Assembly: GCA_018813765.1 (NCBI GenBank)
Contig: JAHJBC010000013.1
Coordinates: 62,001 to 126,000, forward strand
Reading direction: 5' to 3'
Origin: Gammaproteobacteria bacterium
GTDB taxonomy: Bacteria > Pseudomonadota > Gammaproteobacteria > Burkholderiales > Gallionellaceae
Length of the DNA: 64,000 nt
Part shown: in pieces, positions 8,831 through 16,767 of the stretch
Numbering within the stretch: position 1 is the stretch's first letter
Layout: each line of letters begins with the position of its first letter
Notes under the pieces: model-generated
The model's input: the letters and a program-made list of their open reading frames with translations, nothing else
The model's database searches: none
What the model was told of the DNA's origin: nothing
Translations under genes and position numbers: made by a program

Positions 8831-8857
8831 TGATACAATCTGGTCAGTCTGACCAGA
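8831..8857 (+). promoter_or_regulatory. Extended -10 promoter with overlapping operator palindrome for the phd/vapC pair
   Basis: TGATACAAT at 8831-8839 fits an extended -10 element (TG-N-TACAAT). It runs directly into a perfect palindrome TCTGGTCAG-T-CTGACCAGA at 8839-8857, 13 bases before the antitoxin ATG. Antitoxins of this kind repress their own operon by binding such sites. The role is inferred. Confidence 0.6.
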
Positions 8858-8869
8858 ATCGGGGGCGTT

Positions 8870-9118
8870 ATGAAAACATGGCAATTGCAGGAAGCGAAGG
8901 GCAAATTCAGCGAAGTGGTGAAAAGCGCCCAAAGCAAGGGGCCGCAGAACATTACCGTGCACGGCGAACCTGTCGCTGTATTGATCTCCCGTCGTGACTA
9001 CCTGAAGCTCATCAATCCAAAACCCAGTTTTGTCGAGTTGATGCGATCGTCACCACTCGTGGGGAGCGATCTCAACATTACTCGCGATCAAACCCCGACG
9101 CGCAAAATCAAGCTATGA
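8870..9118 (+). CDS. Phd/YefM-family antitoxin
   Basis: An 82-residue protein whose N-terminal half matches the Phd/YefM fold (WQLQEAKGKFSEVVKSAQ, then ITVHGEPVAVLISRRDYLKL), the DNA-binding dimer domain of type II antitoxins. The variable C-terminal half (residues ~50-82) would wrap the toxin. It is preceded by GGGGGCG and overlaps the toxin gene by ATGA (9115-9118), so the two are translationally coupled. The palindrome at 8839-8857 is the likely autoregulatory operator. Confidence 0.9.
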   Translation: MKTWQLQEAKGKFSEVVKSAQSKGPQNITVHGEPVAVLISRRDYLKLINPKPSFVELMRSSPLVGSDLNITRDQTPTRKIKL

Positions 9119-9525
9119 GCTATCTGCTCGATACCAACGTCATTTCAGAACTGGTACGGCCCAAGCCGTCCAAGGCAGTCCTGGACTGGTTCGAGAACAT
9201 CCCTTCGGAAGCATTGCATGTCAGCGTGTTGACCCTGGGCGAAATACGCAAAGGGGTCGAGCAGATGCCGGACGGGGCGAGACGCGAGAAACTCAGGTTG
9301 TGGCTCGAGCATGATCTGGCTGACTGGTTCGGGGCCAGAATATTGCCGGTGAATATGTCTGTTGCTGATCGTTGGGGCAGGCTGCTTGCGTTGATGGGGC
9401 GACCCGTACCCAGCATAGACAGCTTGCTGGCGGCCACGGCGCTTCATTTCGAATTGCGCCTTGTTACGCGGAACGAAAAAGATTTCGAATATCCGGGATT
9501 GGAAATCGTCAATCCGTGGGGCTGA
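9115..9525 (+). CDS. PIN-domain ribonuclease toxin (VapC family)
   Basis: A 136-residue PIN-domain protein. The acidic residues expected at the active site are visible: Asp6 in YLLDTNVISEL, Glu44 in LTLGEIRKGVE, Asp100-type in SIDSLLAATALHF and a final Asp in TRNEKDFE. VapC toxins are magnesium-dependent RNases that cleave tRNA or rRNA when released from the antitoxin. It is paired with the Phd-type antitoxin upstream and ends 4 bases from the convergent FecR gene. Confidence 0.92.
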   Translation: MSYLLDTNVISELVRPKPSKAVLDWFENIPSEALHVSVLTLGEIRKGVEQMPDGARREKLRLWLEHDLADWFGARILPVNMSVADRWGRLLALMGRPVPSIDSLLAATALHFELRLVTRNEKDFEYPGLEIVNPWG

Positions 9526-9529
9526 TCAG

Positions 9530-10165
9530 CTACTCAACCCACGCCACGGACCGTTTCGCGGCATTCAGTTTATCTTCACTCCAGCGGATCGGGGAGGAAG
9601 GCGCGGTATCCGCGTTCTGCACCGTGGTGCCTTCGCCCGCATTGATGATCTCGATGCGGCCCGCCGCGTTCTCCACATAGATACCGTCACCGCCCAGCAG
9701 CGCCACATCCAGCGCCTCTGAGAAATGGAAGCCGCCCCAGAAATCGGTGCCGCGTATGCCGATCACGCCCGCCGCCGTTTTGATCTTGAAATCCCGCCCC
9801 TTCAGCTTGCCGATCGCGCCGGTCACCGCGCGGAACGCACCCCGCACCAGTTCCAGCGTGGCGGAACCCTGCTGCTTCTTCTTCGAGTAACGGTAATCGC
9901 CGATCACAAACTCGGTATCCGCCCCCAGCGTCAACACAGCCCCGTCCAGCATCTTCAGCGACACGCGCGCATTGCGCCCGGTCACGATGCGGTCGCCGAC
10001 ATGCACCGTCATGCTCCGGTGCAGATTGTCGGAAGAATCCAGATGATCGGCATAGGCCGCCCCGCGCATCTGCATGACCGAGCCGGCGATGGCGGGTTCG
10101 GCGGCGTTGGCGCAGGGGAGGCAGAGGCTGGCGGCCAGGAGAAGGAGCAGTGAAAGGCGTTTCAT
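9530..10165 (-). CDS. FecR-domain periplasmic protein
   Basis: A 211-residue protein with a signal peptide (residues 1-21, ending ANA-AE) and a FecR domain: VHVGDRIVTGRNARVSLKMLDGAVLTLGADTEF, then a basic stretch (RYSKKKQQG) and TAAGVIGIRGTDFWGG. FecR domains outside iron signalling are common in secreted proteins of unknown role. No sigma factor or TonB receptor gene is adjacent, so an iron-signalling role is not supported. It lies 19 bases after the last prepilin-like gene and may belong to the pilus transcription unit. Confidence 0.8.
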   Translation of the reverse strand: MKRLSLLLLLAASLCLPCANAAEPAIAGSVMQMRGAAYADHLDSSDNLHRSMTVHVGDRIVTGRNARVSLKMLDGAVLTLGADTEFVIGDYRYSKKKQQGSATLELVRGAFRAVTGAIGKLKGRDFKIKTAAGVIGIRGTDFWGGFHFSEALDVALLGGDGIYVENAAGRIEIINAGEGTTVQNADTAPSSPIRWSEDKLNAAKRSVAWVE

Positions 10166-10184
10166 GTGGAGATTGTTGCCGGGA

Positions 10185-10916
10185 TCAGGGTAGCTTGCCA
10201 GCCGAGACCATACGGCTGAAAAGGATATTGGGCGTAACCCATTCGGTTAGATCGTCGTAGTCGGATGTCGGAATATGGCTGACGTAGATGCTATCTGCGC
10301 TGCCATCACTGTTTTCCACTTCGTCGGCGCTACCGGCGGCGAGTTGCGTTCCCTGTTGGGTATAAGCACCCGCGCCATTTTTTCCGTGCGAGATGATGAC
10401 TGCCGGTATGTCGACCGCGACGTTCGTCCCCGCTGAGGCAGACTTTACCGTCAGATTGCCGGGGGAACAAAGTTGGAAAGACATTCCTGTGGTGACGGCG
10501 CAAGTACCTACACCTGTTCCATCAGTGGTATCTGCAAAAGAGGTCGTAACGCGATAGGTGAAACGATTTCCCCAACCATCGATCTCGCTGGTGCCAAGTT
10601 TCGCCCAAGGAACCACGCCAGTGGCATTGGCGGAAGTTGTGCAGGTGGCACGCTCTGCTCCGGCACCAGCTTGACCTGTGATTAGGGTAGGGTCGGCAGG
10701 ACAGGGGAGCCGACCATTTATCAAGGCGTATCCAATCAGCGCATCCCTGATCTCACTCAATTGTTTGCGCGTTTCATTCCTGCGCTGCTGCTCAACTTGC
10801 CCTGACAACGAGGGGAGTAGCCCTGCCATGAGCAAAGCCACGATGGTCAATACGATAGCCATCTCCACCAAGGAGAAGCCGTTCTGTGCGAAGTAGTGTT
10901 TGCTGTGCTTGGTCAT
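10185..10916 (-). CDS. Type IV prepilin-like protein
   Basis: The ATG at 10914-10916 gives 243 residues and leaves a short basic leader, MTKHSKHYFAQNG, before FSLVEMAIVLTIVALLMAGLL. This is a classic class III prepilin signal with cleavage after Gly and conserved Glu at +5. The rest is a large Ser/Thr/Gly-rich globular part with paired cysteines (CPADP, CTTS, GTCAV, QLCSPG). It is longer than major pilins, so probably a minor or structural tip pilin (MshC/D/O-like). It overlaps the upstream gene by ATGA at 10913-10916 and belongs to the MSHA-like operon. Longer starts lack the leader. Confidence 0.85.
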   Translation of the reverse strand: MTKHSKHYFAQNGFSLVEMAIVLTIVALLMAGLLPSLSGQVEQQRRNETRKQLSEIRDALIGYALINGRLPCPADPTLITGQAGAGAERATCTTSANATGVVPWAKLGTSEIDGWGNRFTYRVTTSFADTTDGTGVGTCAVTTGMSFQLCSPGNLTVKSASAGTNVAVDIPAVIISHGKNGAGAYTQQGTQLAAGSADEVENSDGSADSIYVSHIPTSDYDDLTEWVTPNILFSRMVSAGKLP

Positions 10917-12406
10917 GGGAACACCACTATATCGTTGAATGTCGTTGAGGTGGGGCTTTGCTGATATGGGGTGGTACCTGCTGTATTGCTGCCCTCCAGA
11001 TAGTTGTTCAGGCTGCTTTTGTTGGCATCGCTGGTGCGCACCTGACCTAGACTGGTCAATTTTTTCCCGGCCACAATAACTACAAAAGGTTTGTCGTCGG
11101 TGGCAGAAGGCGGATTGACCGCAATGCACGTGCTGGCCGGACAGGTGTGATTGTGATCAAGGTCATGGGGGCGGAGGCTCTGCGCAAGACCATAAAAAAC
11201 AACCTCCTTCCAATTTGCCCACCAATTGCTATTGTTCATTGTGCAAGATGCGCCCCAGACATCTGTCATGCCTTCGCTTGGATCTCCCACGTCACAATCA
11301 TCAGTTTCGTCGCAACTTTCATTGCGGGTATCATCGAATGGCTGATCCGGTATACCGCCAAATTTCAAATCATTCGTGTCAGGATAGGTCGCTGTGCCGA
11401 CAACAAATGTTCGCGTTGCCGCCCACGGGTAGTAATCGTTGTTTTGCGGGGTGGCGGCATATTCAACAAGGCAGTTCTTTACTTCTGCTGCTACTCTCTT
11501 TTGTACTGGCAATATGATGTTGTCCTGCGAGATGACGAGTAGATGGTCGTTCAGAATTATCCTGCCATTGCCGTCCAGAATGCGGCCTTGTATGAAGCCA
11601 TCGGTGGTTAACCCATCTGTAAAACTCTTGTTGTCTCTTGTATTGCCCCCCACTGTTGCTACGTCCAGATAATTGACGGGGTTGCATTTGGGAGTGTTTG
11701 TGGGGGGCGAAGTCGTACATTTGTCGTTGACGTCGCAATCCACATTTACGGTGCATCCTCTGTTTTGAGTGACATTATCCTGCCTGTCTAGCGCTGGCCC
11801 GGGAGCAAAGACCACTGCTACGGCACCAGTAACAGAGTTGGCTGTGTTTGTTACGGTGCCATCAGCGCCGAATACCGTGATCGTGCCCGTCGTGTCGCTG
11901 TTTAAACAACCGGCGAGGTTAGAGTTGTTGCAAATAGTTCGCGTATTGTTCTTGAAATTGTTTGAAACGGCGTACCAAAGTCTTTCGCCGCTGCCATCAC
12001 GCAGATCGGGTAATCCAAGTGTTTTCCATGGCAGGCGGCCCAGTCGCGACGATTGTCCGGTGCTGCCGTCTGCATTGCCACATGAGCCTTCAGCATCGCC
12101 GTCATTGTCTGTGTCTGGACATGGAAGGTCTCCGGGACGTGGGCAGTTGGAGGTAGCAGCGCAGGCAACATCCGTGCTGCTCACTTCCACTTTCACTGCA
12201 TATCCGATCAGAGCCTCTTTGGCTTGTGCCAGTGCATCGGCAGTTTTTTGGTCGCGATCATTTTGCAGCGCAGCCTTGCCGAGCGAACTGACGAGTAATG
12301 CGGCCCCACCTATAACCATAATAACCAGCATCACCATGAACGCCGCACCCCGCTGACTGCGCGTGTTTAATTGGCAGAGGTTGGTGGTACGACGGAGATA
12401 CCACAT
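10913..12406 (-). CDS. PilX/MshP-like protein with N-terminal membrane anchor and cysteine-rich ectodomain
   Basis: A 497-residue protein starting with a basic leader and SQRGAAFMVMLVIMVIGGAALLVSS, a single hydrophobic helix like those of PilX and other minor pilin-like proteins but without a textbook FTLIE sequence. The ectodomain is Asn/Asp/Thr-rich with many cysteines in Asp-rich repeats (CDVNDKC, CDETDDCDVGD) that could hold calcium or disulfides. It shares the LIGYA motif and a CP-x-D/T segment with the downstream prepilin. GC content is visibly lower than in the secretion genes. No exact family name can be given; a surface or tip component of the pilus is likely. Confidence 0.68.
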   Translation of the reverse strand: MWYLRRTTNLCQLNTRSQRGAAFMVMLVIMVIGGAALLVSSLGKAALQNDRDQKTADALAQAKEALIGYAVKVEVSSTDVACAATSNCPRPGDLPCPDTDNDGDAEGSCGNADGSTGQSSRLGRLPWKTLGLPDLRDGSGERLWYAVSNNFKNNTRTICNNSNLAGCLNSDTTGTITVFGADGTVTNTANSVTGAVAVVFAPGPALDRQDNVTQNRGCTVNVDCDVNDKCTTSPPTNTPKCNPVNYLDVATVGGNTRDNKSFTDGLTTDGFIQGRILDGNGRIILNDHLLVISQDNIILPVQKRVAAEVKNCLVEYAATPQNNDYYPWAATRTFVVGTATYPDTNDLKFGGIPDQPFDDTRNESCDETDDCDVGDPSEGMTDVWGASCTMNNSNWWANWKEVVFYGLAQSLRPHDLDHNHTCPASTCIAVNPPSATDDKPFVVIVAGKKLTSLGQVRTSDANKSSLNNYLEGSNTAGTTPYQQSPTSTTFNDIVVFP

Positions 12407-12409
12407 GGC

Positions 12410-12892
12410 TTAATCGTCTTCTTCGGAAGCTGGTTGAGCCGGAACGGAATTTGCTAGTTTGGTATCGTCGGCAGAGTTTTGTACCGGCGTATCCAGCAGC
12501 AACTTCTCCCCGACCTTGAGAATGACGGTATTCGATTTGCCGGGCGGGGTGACGGCGGCGCGGGCAGGGCTTTTGCCGAGGGTGAGGCCGTCCGCCTGTT
12601 CGGTGCCGTTGACCCACATGGTGCGCTTGCCGCCCTGTTTCTGCACCACGCCGTTGACGACGATGTAGTTGCGGGCCACTTCTTCTTCCATGCCGCCGAC
12701 GATGTGGTAATCCATCTGCTGCCGCTGTTGCGGGGTGTAGAAGAGGCGGCCGAGTTCGGCGGCGCTGGCGACAGGAGAGATGCTGAATAAGGTCAACGCA
12801 AGGCACGTTGTGAAAATACGAAAATCCCCCTCAGTCCCCCTTTTACAAAGGGGGAAGAGTTTCGATTCTTTCCATGGTTTATTCGGGCTCAT
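12410..12892 (-). CDS. MshK-like pilus biogenesis protein; N terminus derived from a repeat
   Basis: From the ATG at 12890-12892 the product is 160 residues: a basic segment, a hydrophobic helix (CLALTLFSISPVASA), then a small periplasmic domain with RLFYTPQQRQQMD, YIVVNGVVQKQGG and RTMWVNGTEQ, features of MshK and related GspC/PilP-type proteins. It would bind in the periplasm to the secretin or inner-membrane complex. The basic residues ahead of the signal helix (LFPLCKRGTEGDFRIF) are encoded by a C-rich palindromic repeat (12822-12857), so the original start has been changed. The symbol is withheld because the match is by motif and position. Confidence 0.65.
   Translation of the reverse strand: MSPNKPWKESKLFPLCKRGTEGDFRIFTTCLALTLFSISPVASAAELGRLFYTPQQRQQMDYHIVGGMEEEVARNYIVVNGVVQKQGGKRTMWVNGTEQADGLTLGKSPARAAVTPPGKSNTVILKVGEKLLLDTPVQNSADDTKLANSVPAQPASEEDD
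12822..12857. repeat. C-rich hairpin repeat forming the 5' coding end of the mshK-like gene
   Basis: AATCCCCCTCAGTCCCCC and the hairpin CCCCCTTTTACAAAGGGGG lie inside the N-terminal codons of the mshK-like gene. The same type of sequence is a frequent intergenic repeat in proteobacteria; here it is translated as part of the signal-peptide region. Confidence 0.75.
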
Positions 12893-12921
12893 GGTGTGTT
12901 GTGTGGTTTCGATTCGCATTG

Positions 12922-13206
12922 TTATGCCGCTTCCAGTTCGCGTGCTGCTTCTTCCAGTACCGATTCGGGGACGCCGCGCTTTCTCAGTGCATTGATCAGT
13001 CGCAGGGAGGCGTTGCTGGAATACTGGTTCTCGTCCCGGCGTAGTCCTTCGCTGATGTAGGATTTCAGCAAGGTCTGGTATCCGGCAAGACCTTTGTGGG
13101 GGGCGATCTCCTTGAGCGCATCCACCACGTCGACGGGTATGCGCAAGGTGATCGTCGTCATGGGGCGATCCTTGTCCAGTCGTTTTTTCAGTCGCTCAGT
13201 CAGCAT
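12922..13206 (-). CDS. BrnA/CopG-type antitoxin, partner toxin truncated
   Basis: A 94-residue basic protein with a ribbon-helix-helix-like core: TTITLRIPVDVVDALKEIAPHKGLAGYQTLLKSYISEGLRRDE. This is the pattern of BrnA antitoxins. The start at 13206 overlaps the end of a BrnT remnant by 11 bases; the internal ATG at MTTITLRIP is an alternative start giving about 79 residues. Without a full BrnT it is an orphan, though it may still bind DNA. It sits between mshK-like and mshJ-like genes, interrupting the pilus operon. Confidence 0.78.
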   Translation of the reverse strand: MLTERLKKRLDKDRPMTTITLRIPVDVVDALKEIAPHKGLAGYQTLLKSYISEGLRRDENQYSSNASLRLINALRKRGVPESVLEEAARELEAA

Positions 13207-13279
13207 AGTAGCGTTCCTCTTCGGGTTCCGCGCGTCGCGCGGAGATGATGCGTGGGGCGGGCTTCAGCCCGACATACAT
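13196..13279 (-). pseudogene. BrnT toxin remnant (C-terminal end only)
   Basis: Directly upstream of the antitoxin, the minus strand encodes RIISARRAEPEEERYYAD and then stops (TCA at 13196-13198 on the plus strand). This is the hallmark C terminus of BrnT-type RNase toxins. The frame continues upstream only through a repeat-like segment (MYVGLKPAP, encoded by a GTCGGGCTGAAGCCCGCCC palindrome), so the body of the toxin, about 75 residues, is missing. Confidence 0.72.
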
Positions 13280-13323
13280 TCTTCGCTGTGTTATCAGTTC
13301 GTCATAAAGCATCTCTAATTTTT

Positions 13324-13436
13324 CGTCACACCGGCGTAGGCCGGTGTCCAGTCAAAATATTGGTTGCAGTGCAACGCACTGACGTAACTGCATTATTAAA
13401 TAAAAACGCTGGATTCCGGCCTTCGCCGGAATGACG
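13324..13436. repeat. Palindromic repeat, GTCAT family, divergent copy
   Basis: A 113-bp unit with the outer pattern CGTCACACCGGCG...CGCCGGAATGACG. The two ends differ (ACACC...GGTGT versus ATTCC...GGAAT) but each end still folds on itself, because changes on one side of the hairpin are matched on the other. It lies between the brnT remnant and the mshJ-like gene. Confidence 0.88.
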
Positions 13437-13480
13437 AAATTTGAATTCTTAGAGATGCCCATAAGCATTACGGTAGTCGT

Positions 13481-14077
13481 TCATGGCGCGTTCCTGTTCT
13501 TCATGGTGAACCAGCCGCCGCTGCAGTCCGTCTTGAGTACTCCGGGGCCGATGCCGGAGCCGGTGCGCGAGATGGTGCAGCCGTCGAGCATGAACCAGCC
13601 GCTCATTTTTGTGCGTATGGCTTCGAGCAGATGCAGCAGTTGTTCTTCGTGCTTCATCTCGATCTGCAGGGTCATGGGGCTGCGGTTGAGTACGAAGTTG
13701 CCGGCCGTTACGGGCGGGGCCGGGGCGTAACCTTGCTGCGGGGCGATGGTGTACTTGAAGTCGAGCACGAGTCCTTGCTGGCGCAGTTTTTCCAGGCCTT
13801 CGAGCCAATCCAGGCGCTGTTCGTTGCCGATGATTCTGCGGGCGAGCAGGGTGTTGTATTCGAGCGCGTAGGTGGCCATGTTTTCTTTGTCGCTTTGCGC
13901 GGCGGCCAGGTTTTCGCGCGCGTCGACCAGTTGTTTCTGGGCGGTCTGCAGTTCTTTGCGCGTTTGCACGATGTATTCGCTGCTGAGCATGATGAGGGCG
14001 GCGCTCAGCGCGATGCTGAGGACGAAGGCGCCCAGGCTCCATTTGAGATCCGCCATGTCTGCTTTGGAGAAGCTCAT
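13481..14077 (-). CDS. mshJ: MshJ/PilO-like pilus biogenesis protein
   Basis: A 198-residue bitopic protein: short cytoplasmic N terminus, one membrane helix (LGAFVLSIALSAALIMLSS, ~15-33), a coiled coil (~38-75) and a small periplasmic domain ending GWFTMKNRNAP. This is the plan of PilO/MshJ, which joins PilN/MshI to form the inner-membrane alignment complex of type IV pili. It overlaps the mshI-like gene by ATGA at 14074-14077. The next gene downstream in the usual order (mshK) is separated from it by the BrnTA insertion and a repeat. Confidence 0.82.
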   Translation of the reverse strand: MSFSKADMADLKWSLGAFVLSIALSAALIMLSSEYIVQTRKELQTAQKQLVDARENLAAAQSDKENMATYALEYNTLLARRIIGNEQRLDWLEGLEKLRQQGLVLDFKYTIAPQQGYAPAPPVTAGNFVLNRSPMTLQIEMKHEEQLLHLLEAIRTKMSGWFMLDGCTISRTGSGIGPGVLKTDCSGGWFTMKNRNAP

Positions 14078-15555
14078 TCGATTTTCCTCCAGACGATCTG
14101 CAGGGTGAACTGCGCGGGGTTGCCTTCCTTGCTGCGCGCATCGCCGCTGATGCTGGCCTTGGAGCTGAGATCGAGCGGCATCTTTTTCGCGCTGACAGTA
14201 TAACCCCGCTGGATCAGCGATTGCTGGAAGCGCTCCAGGTAGTCAAGCGCGGCGCGGTAGTCGCTGCCGAAGCCGGTGAGCGAACCGTCGAGGGTGATGA
14301 CCTGGGCCGGGTAGGGCGAGGGGGCGGCGTCCTGCGCGCTGGGTTTCCATTCGACCTTGTCCACTTCGACGCGGCCGAAGTTATCCAGCACGATGGTGAG
14401 GTCGCGCAATACCGTTTGCGGCGGCTGGCTGTACTGGCTCAGTTTGCGCGCCAGCAGCACGGCAGTCTTCATGTCGGTGGCGGGGACGGAGGTGTTGGCG
14501 AAGCTGCGTTGTATCTGCTGTGCCTGCTGCAGATACATGTCCTTCTGCGACTTCAGGGGGGCGGTGTCTTCGGCATAGCTTTGCCCCTGCCAGAAAGAGA
14601 TGCCGCTCCAGATGATGCCGCCCACGGTGATCAGTGCGGCCAGCACGAAGAGGACGCGGCGCAGTTGCCACATCTGGTTGAAGTGGGTGTGCTCCGAATT
14701 GGCGTAGTGGGTCGAGGGCGGATGGGCGGCCAGCAGGTGCAACAGCAGCGGCGTGGCGTCGGAATCGGCGTACTGGTTCCTGGCCTTGAAACGCTTGCCG
14801 AGATCGTGGACGTCCAGATAGGTGTAGCGCAGGTCGCTGCTGGCCTCGAGGTGGCTCTGCATCGCGGCCCTGTCCTTGGCGTGGCAGATGATGAACACGT
14901 CCAGCGTTTCGCCGGGCGGTGGCAGGCTCAGGCTCTTCAGGTATTGCTGGGTGCGCGGGGTTTCGGCCGACACCGATTCGCTGAAGGAGCTGTTGTTGTT
15001 GATCGGGATCAGGCGCGAGAAATGCAGGCGCTTGTTGTTGTAATAGGTCTGGCGCAGCCCGGCGTCCTTTTCCCAGGTCAGCAACAGCACGTGGTCGGAG
15101 GGGATGTCTTTGATCAGCGGCGTGCTGATGTTGGGCAGCGAATAGATGCCGACCAGCGGGATACGGTTCGCCAGCAGGGTATCCAGCCATGGCGAGATGC
15201 GCTGCGGGTTGGTCAGCGCCGAGAACAGCATCTCGTCGTCGCGGCGGCCTTCGCTCTGGCGCTGCAGCAGGGTGGCCTGGCGGAACGGCGTGCTGCGGTA
15301 GAACTGTTCGTATTTCCGTGCCAGCAGGTCCCTGCGGGCGGAGCCGATCAGGTGAGGCACGATCTCCATGCGGAAGTCTTCTTCGATCACGTCCACCAGC
15401 AGGTAGGCGGGGTGGCGGGTCTTCTGCAGGTAAGCGGAGAAATGCTCGCGCCCGTTGGCGTCGTTGGAGAAATATTGCGATTCGCCCAGCCTGCCGCCTT
15501 GCCAGACGGTGGCATGGAAGGAATCGGCGCTGAGGAATAACAGGGTGCGGGCCAT
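14074..15555 (-). CDS. mshI: MshI-like protein (PilM/PilN-type fusion)
   Basis: A 493-residue protein. Residues ~1-300 look like a soluble actin-fold-derived domain (MARTLLFLSADSFHATVWQGG... with no clear nucleotide motifs), followed by a membrane helix at about 310-330 (VLFVLAALITVGGIIWSGISF) and a coiled coil plus a small periplasmic domain like PilN. MSHA-type systems use such a fused MshI in place of separate PilM and PilN. It begins directly after mshG ends (15556) and overlaps mshJ by 4 bases. The assignment rests on architecture and gene order. Confidence 0.78.
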   Translation of the reverse strand: MARTLLFLSADSFHATVWQGGRLGESQYFSNDANGREHFSAYLQKTRHPAYLLVDVIEEDFRMEIVPHLIGSARRDLLARKYEQFYRSTPFRQATLLQRQSEGRRDDEMLFSALTNPQRISPWLDTLLANRIPLVGIYSLPNISTPLIKDIPSDHVLLLTWEKDAGLRQTYYNNKRLHFSRLIPINNNSSFSESVSAETPRTQQYLKSLSLPPPGETLDVFIICHAKDRAAMQSHLEASSDLRYTYLDVHDLGKRFKARNQYADSDATPLLLHLLAAHPPSTHYANSEHTHFNQMWQLRRVLFVLAALITVGGIIWSGISFWQGQSYAEDTAPLKSQKDMYLQQAQQIQRSFANTSVPATDMKTAVLLARKLSQYSQPPQTVLRDLTIVLDNFGRVEVDKVEWKPSAQDAAPSPYPAQVITLDGSLTGFGSDYRAALDYLERFQQSLIQRGYTVSAKKMPLDLSSKASISGDARSKEGNPAQFTLQIVWRKIE

Positions 15556-16758
15556 TTAGATTTTCACCTTGCTGATGATGTCATAGATGGGCGACAGTAC
15601 CGACAGCATAACCCATCCCAGCAGGGCGCCGAGGATGATGGTCATGGTCGGTTCGATCAGCGCCTGCACCTTCTTGATCGAATCCTTCACGTCGCGGTCG
15701 TAAAAATAACTGACGTTGAGCAGTGCCTGGTCCAGTTGTCCGGTGGCCTCGCCCACTTTCAGCATGCGCACCACCAGCGGCGGGAAGATGCCGGTCTGCT
15801 GGAAGCTCTGCGTCAGGTTCTTGCCGGCCTCGATCTCCTGCATCACGTTCTGCAGGCTGCGGGCGATAACCTGGTTGTTGACAAGGTCGCGCGAGTTGGC
15901 GATGCAGTCGAGGATGGTGATGCCGGAACTGTACATCATGGCGAAGGTGTTGGCGAAGCGCGCCAGGATGATCTTGCGCAGGATGGGGCCGGTGGGACGG
16001 ATATGCAGCTTGAGGTTGTCCACGTGGTATTGCAGGCCCGGTTTGACGATGAGGGCGGCCTTGTAGGCGCCGAACAGTGCGGGCGGCGTCAGCAGCAGCA
16101 CGTACCAGTAGTCGACGAAGAAGGCGGAGGTGGCCAGCAGCATGCGCGTCTGTAGCGGGATGTCGTGCCCCATGCCCTTGATGAAGCCGACCAGTTGCGG
16201 CACCAGGTAGATCATGAGGAAGAAGGTGATGGCCAGCACCACGGTGCCGACGAAGGCCGGGTAGATCATCATGGTCTTGGTCTGTGCCGTCATCTCGTCC
16301 TGCCACTTCAGCGATTCGGTGAGATGGGCGAACACTTCGACCAGCCGACCGCTGTCCTCGCCGGCGCGGGTGAGGGCGACCGTGATCTTGTCGAAGGCGT
16401 TGGGGTGCTCGGCCATGGCCTGCGAGAGTTTCTTGCCGCTCTCGATGGATTCGACCAGGTTGGCGATGATCTCGCGGAAGGAGGCGTCTTCCATGGTGTC
16501 GCGCAGGTCGCCCAGGCATTCGAGCAGCGGCACGCCGGCGCGGGTGAGCTGTTCGAGGTTAAAGAAGAAGGTGATGAGGTCGATGCGCTTGACCTTGCTG
16601 CCGCCGAAGCTGAAGCCGCCTTCCTCTTCCTTGCCGCTGATGAGGTCGAGTCCGCCGCGCTTCAGGCGCATCTCGAGGTCGATCAGGTTGGCGGCGTCCT
16701 GCAAGCCCTTGATGGTCTTGCCGCCGTCGTCCACCGCTTTGTAGGAATAGAGAGGCAT
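15556..16758 (-). CDS. mshG: Type II secretion/type IV pilus inner-membrane platform protein (GspF/PilC/MshG)
   Basis: A 400-residue polytopic protein with two repeats of the T2SSF domain (about 70-190 and 270-395), each ending in membrane helices. Family hallmarks include YSYKAVDDGGKTIKG at the N terminus, FFNLEQLTRAGVPLLECL and the second-copy counterpart FANTFAMMYSSGITILDCI, and EPTMTIILGALLGWVMLSVLSPI at the end. It couples the assembly ATPase to pilin polymerisation. It lies 9 bases after the ATPase gene and 0 bases before mshI. Confidence 0.95.
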   Translation of the reverse strand: MPLYSYKAVDDGGKTIKGLQDAANLIDLEMRLKRGGLDLISGKEEEGGFSFGGSKVKRIDLITFFFNLEQLTRAGVPLLECLGDLRDTMEDASFREIIANLVESIESGKKLSQAMAEHPNAFDKITVALTRAGEDSGRLVEVFAHLTESLKWQDEMTAQTKTMMIYPAFVGTVVLAITFFLMIYLVPQLVGFIKGMGHDIPLQTRMLLATSAFFVDYWYVLLLTPPALFGAYKAALIVKPGLQYHVDNLKLHIRPTGPILRKIILARFANTFAMMYSSGITILDCIANSRDLVNNQVIARSLQNVMQEIEAGKNLTQSFQQTGIFPPLVVRMLKVGEATGQLDQALLNVSYFYDRDVKDSIKKVQALIEPTMTIILGALLGWVMLSVLSPIYDIISKVKI

Positions 16759-16767
16759 GGCGTCGGT

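Noticed and set aside
9530-10165. FecR protein as part of an iron-starvation signalling system
   Set aside because: No ECF sigma factor or TonB receptor gene is adjacent and the protein is a small exported one.
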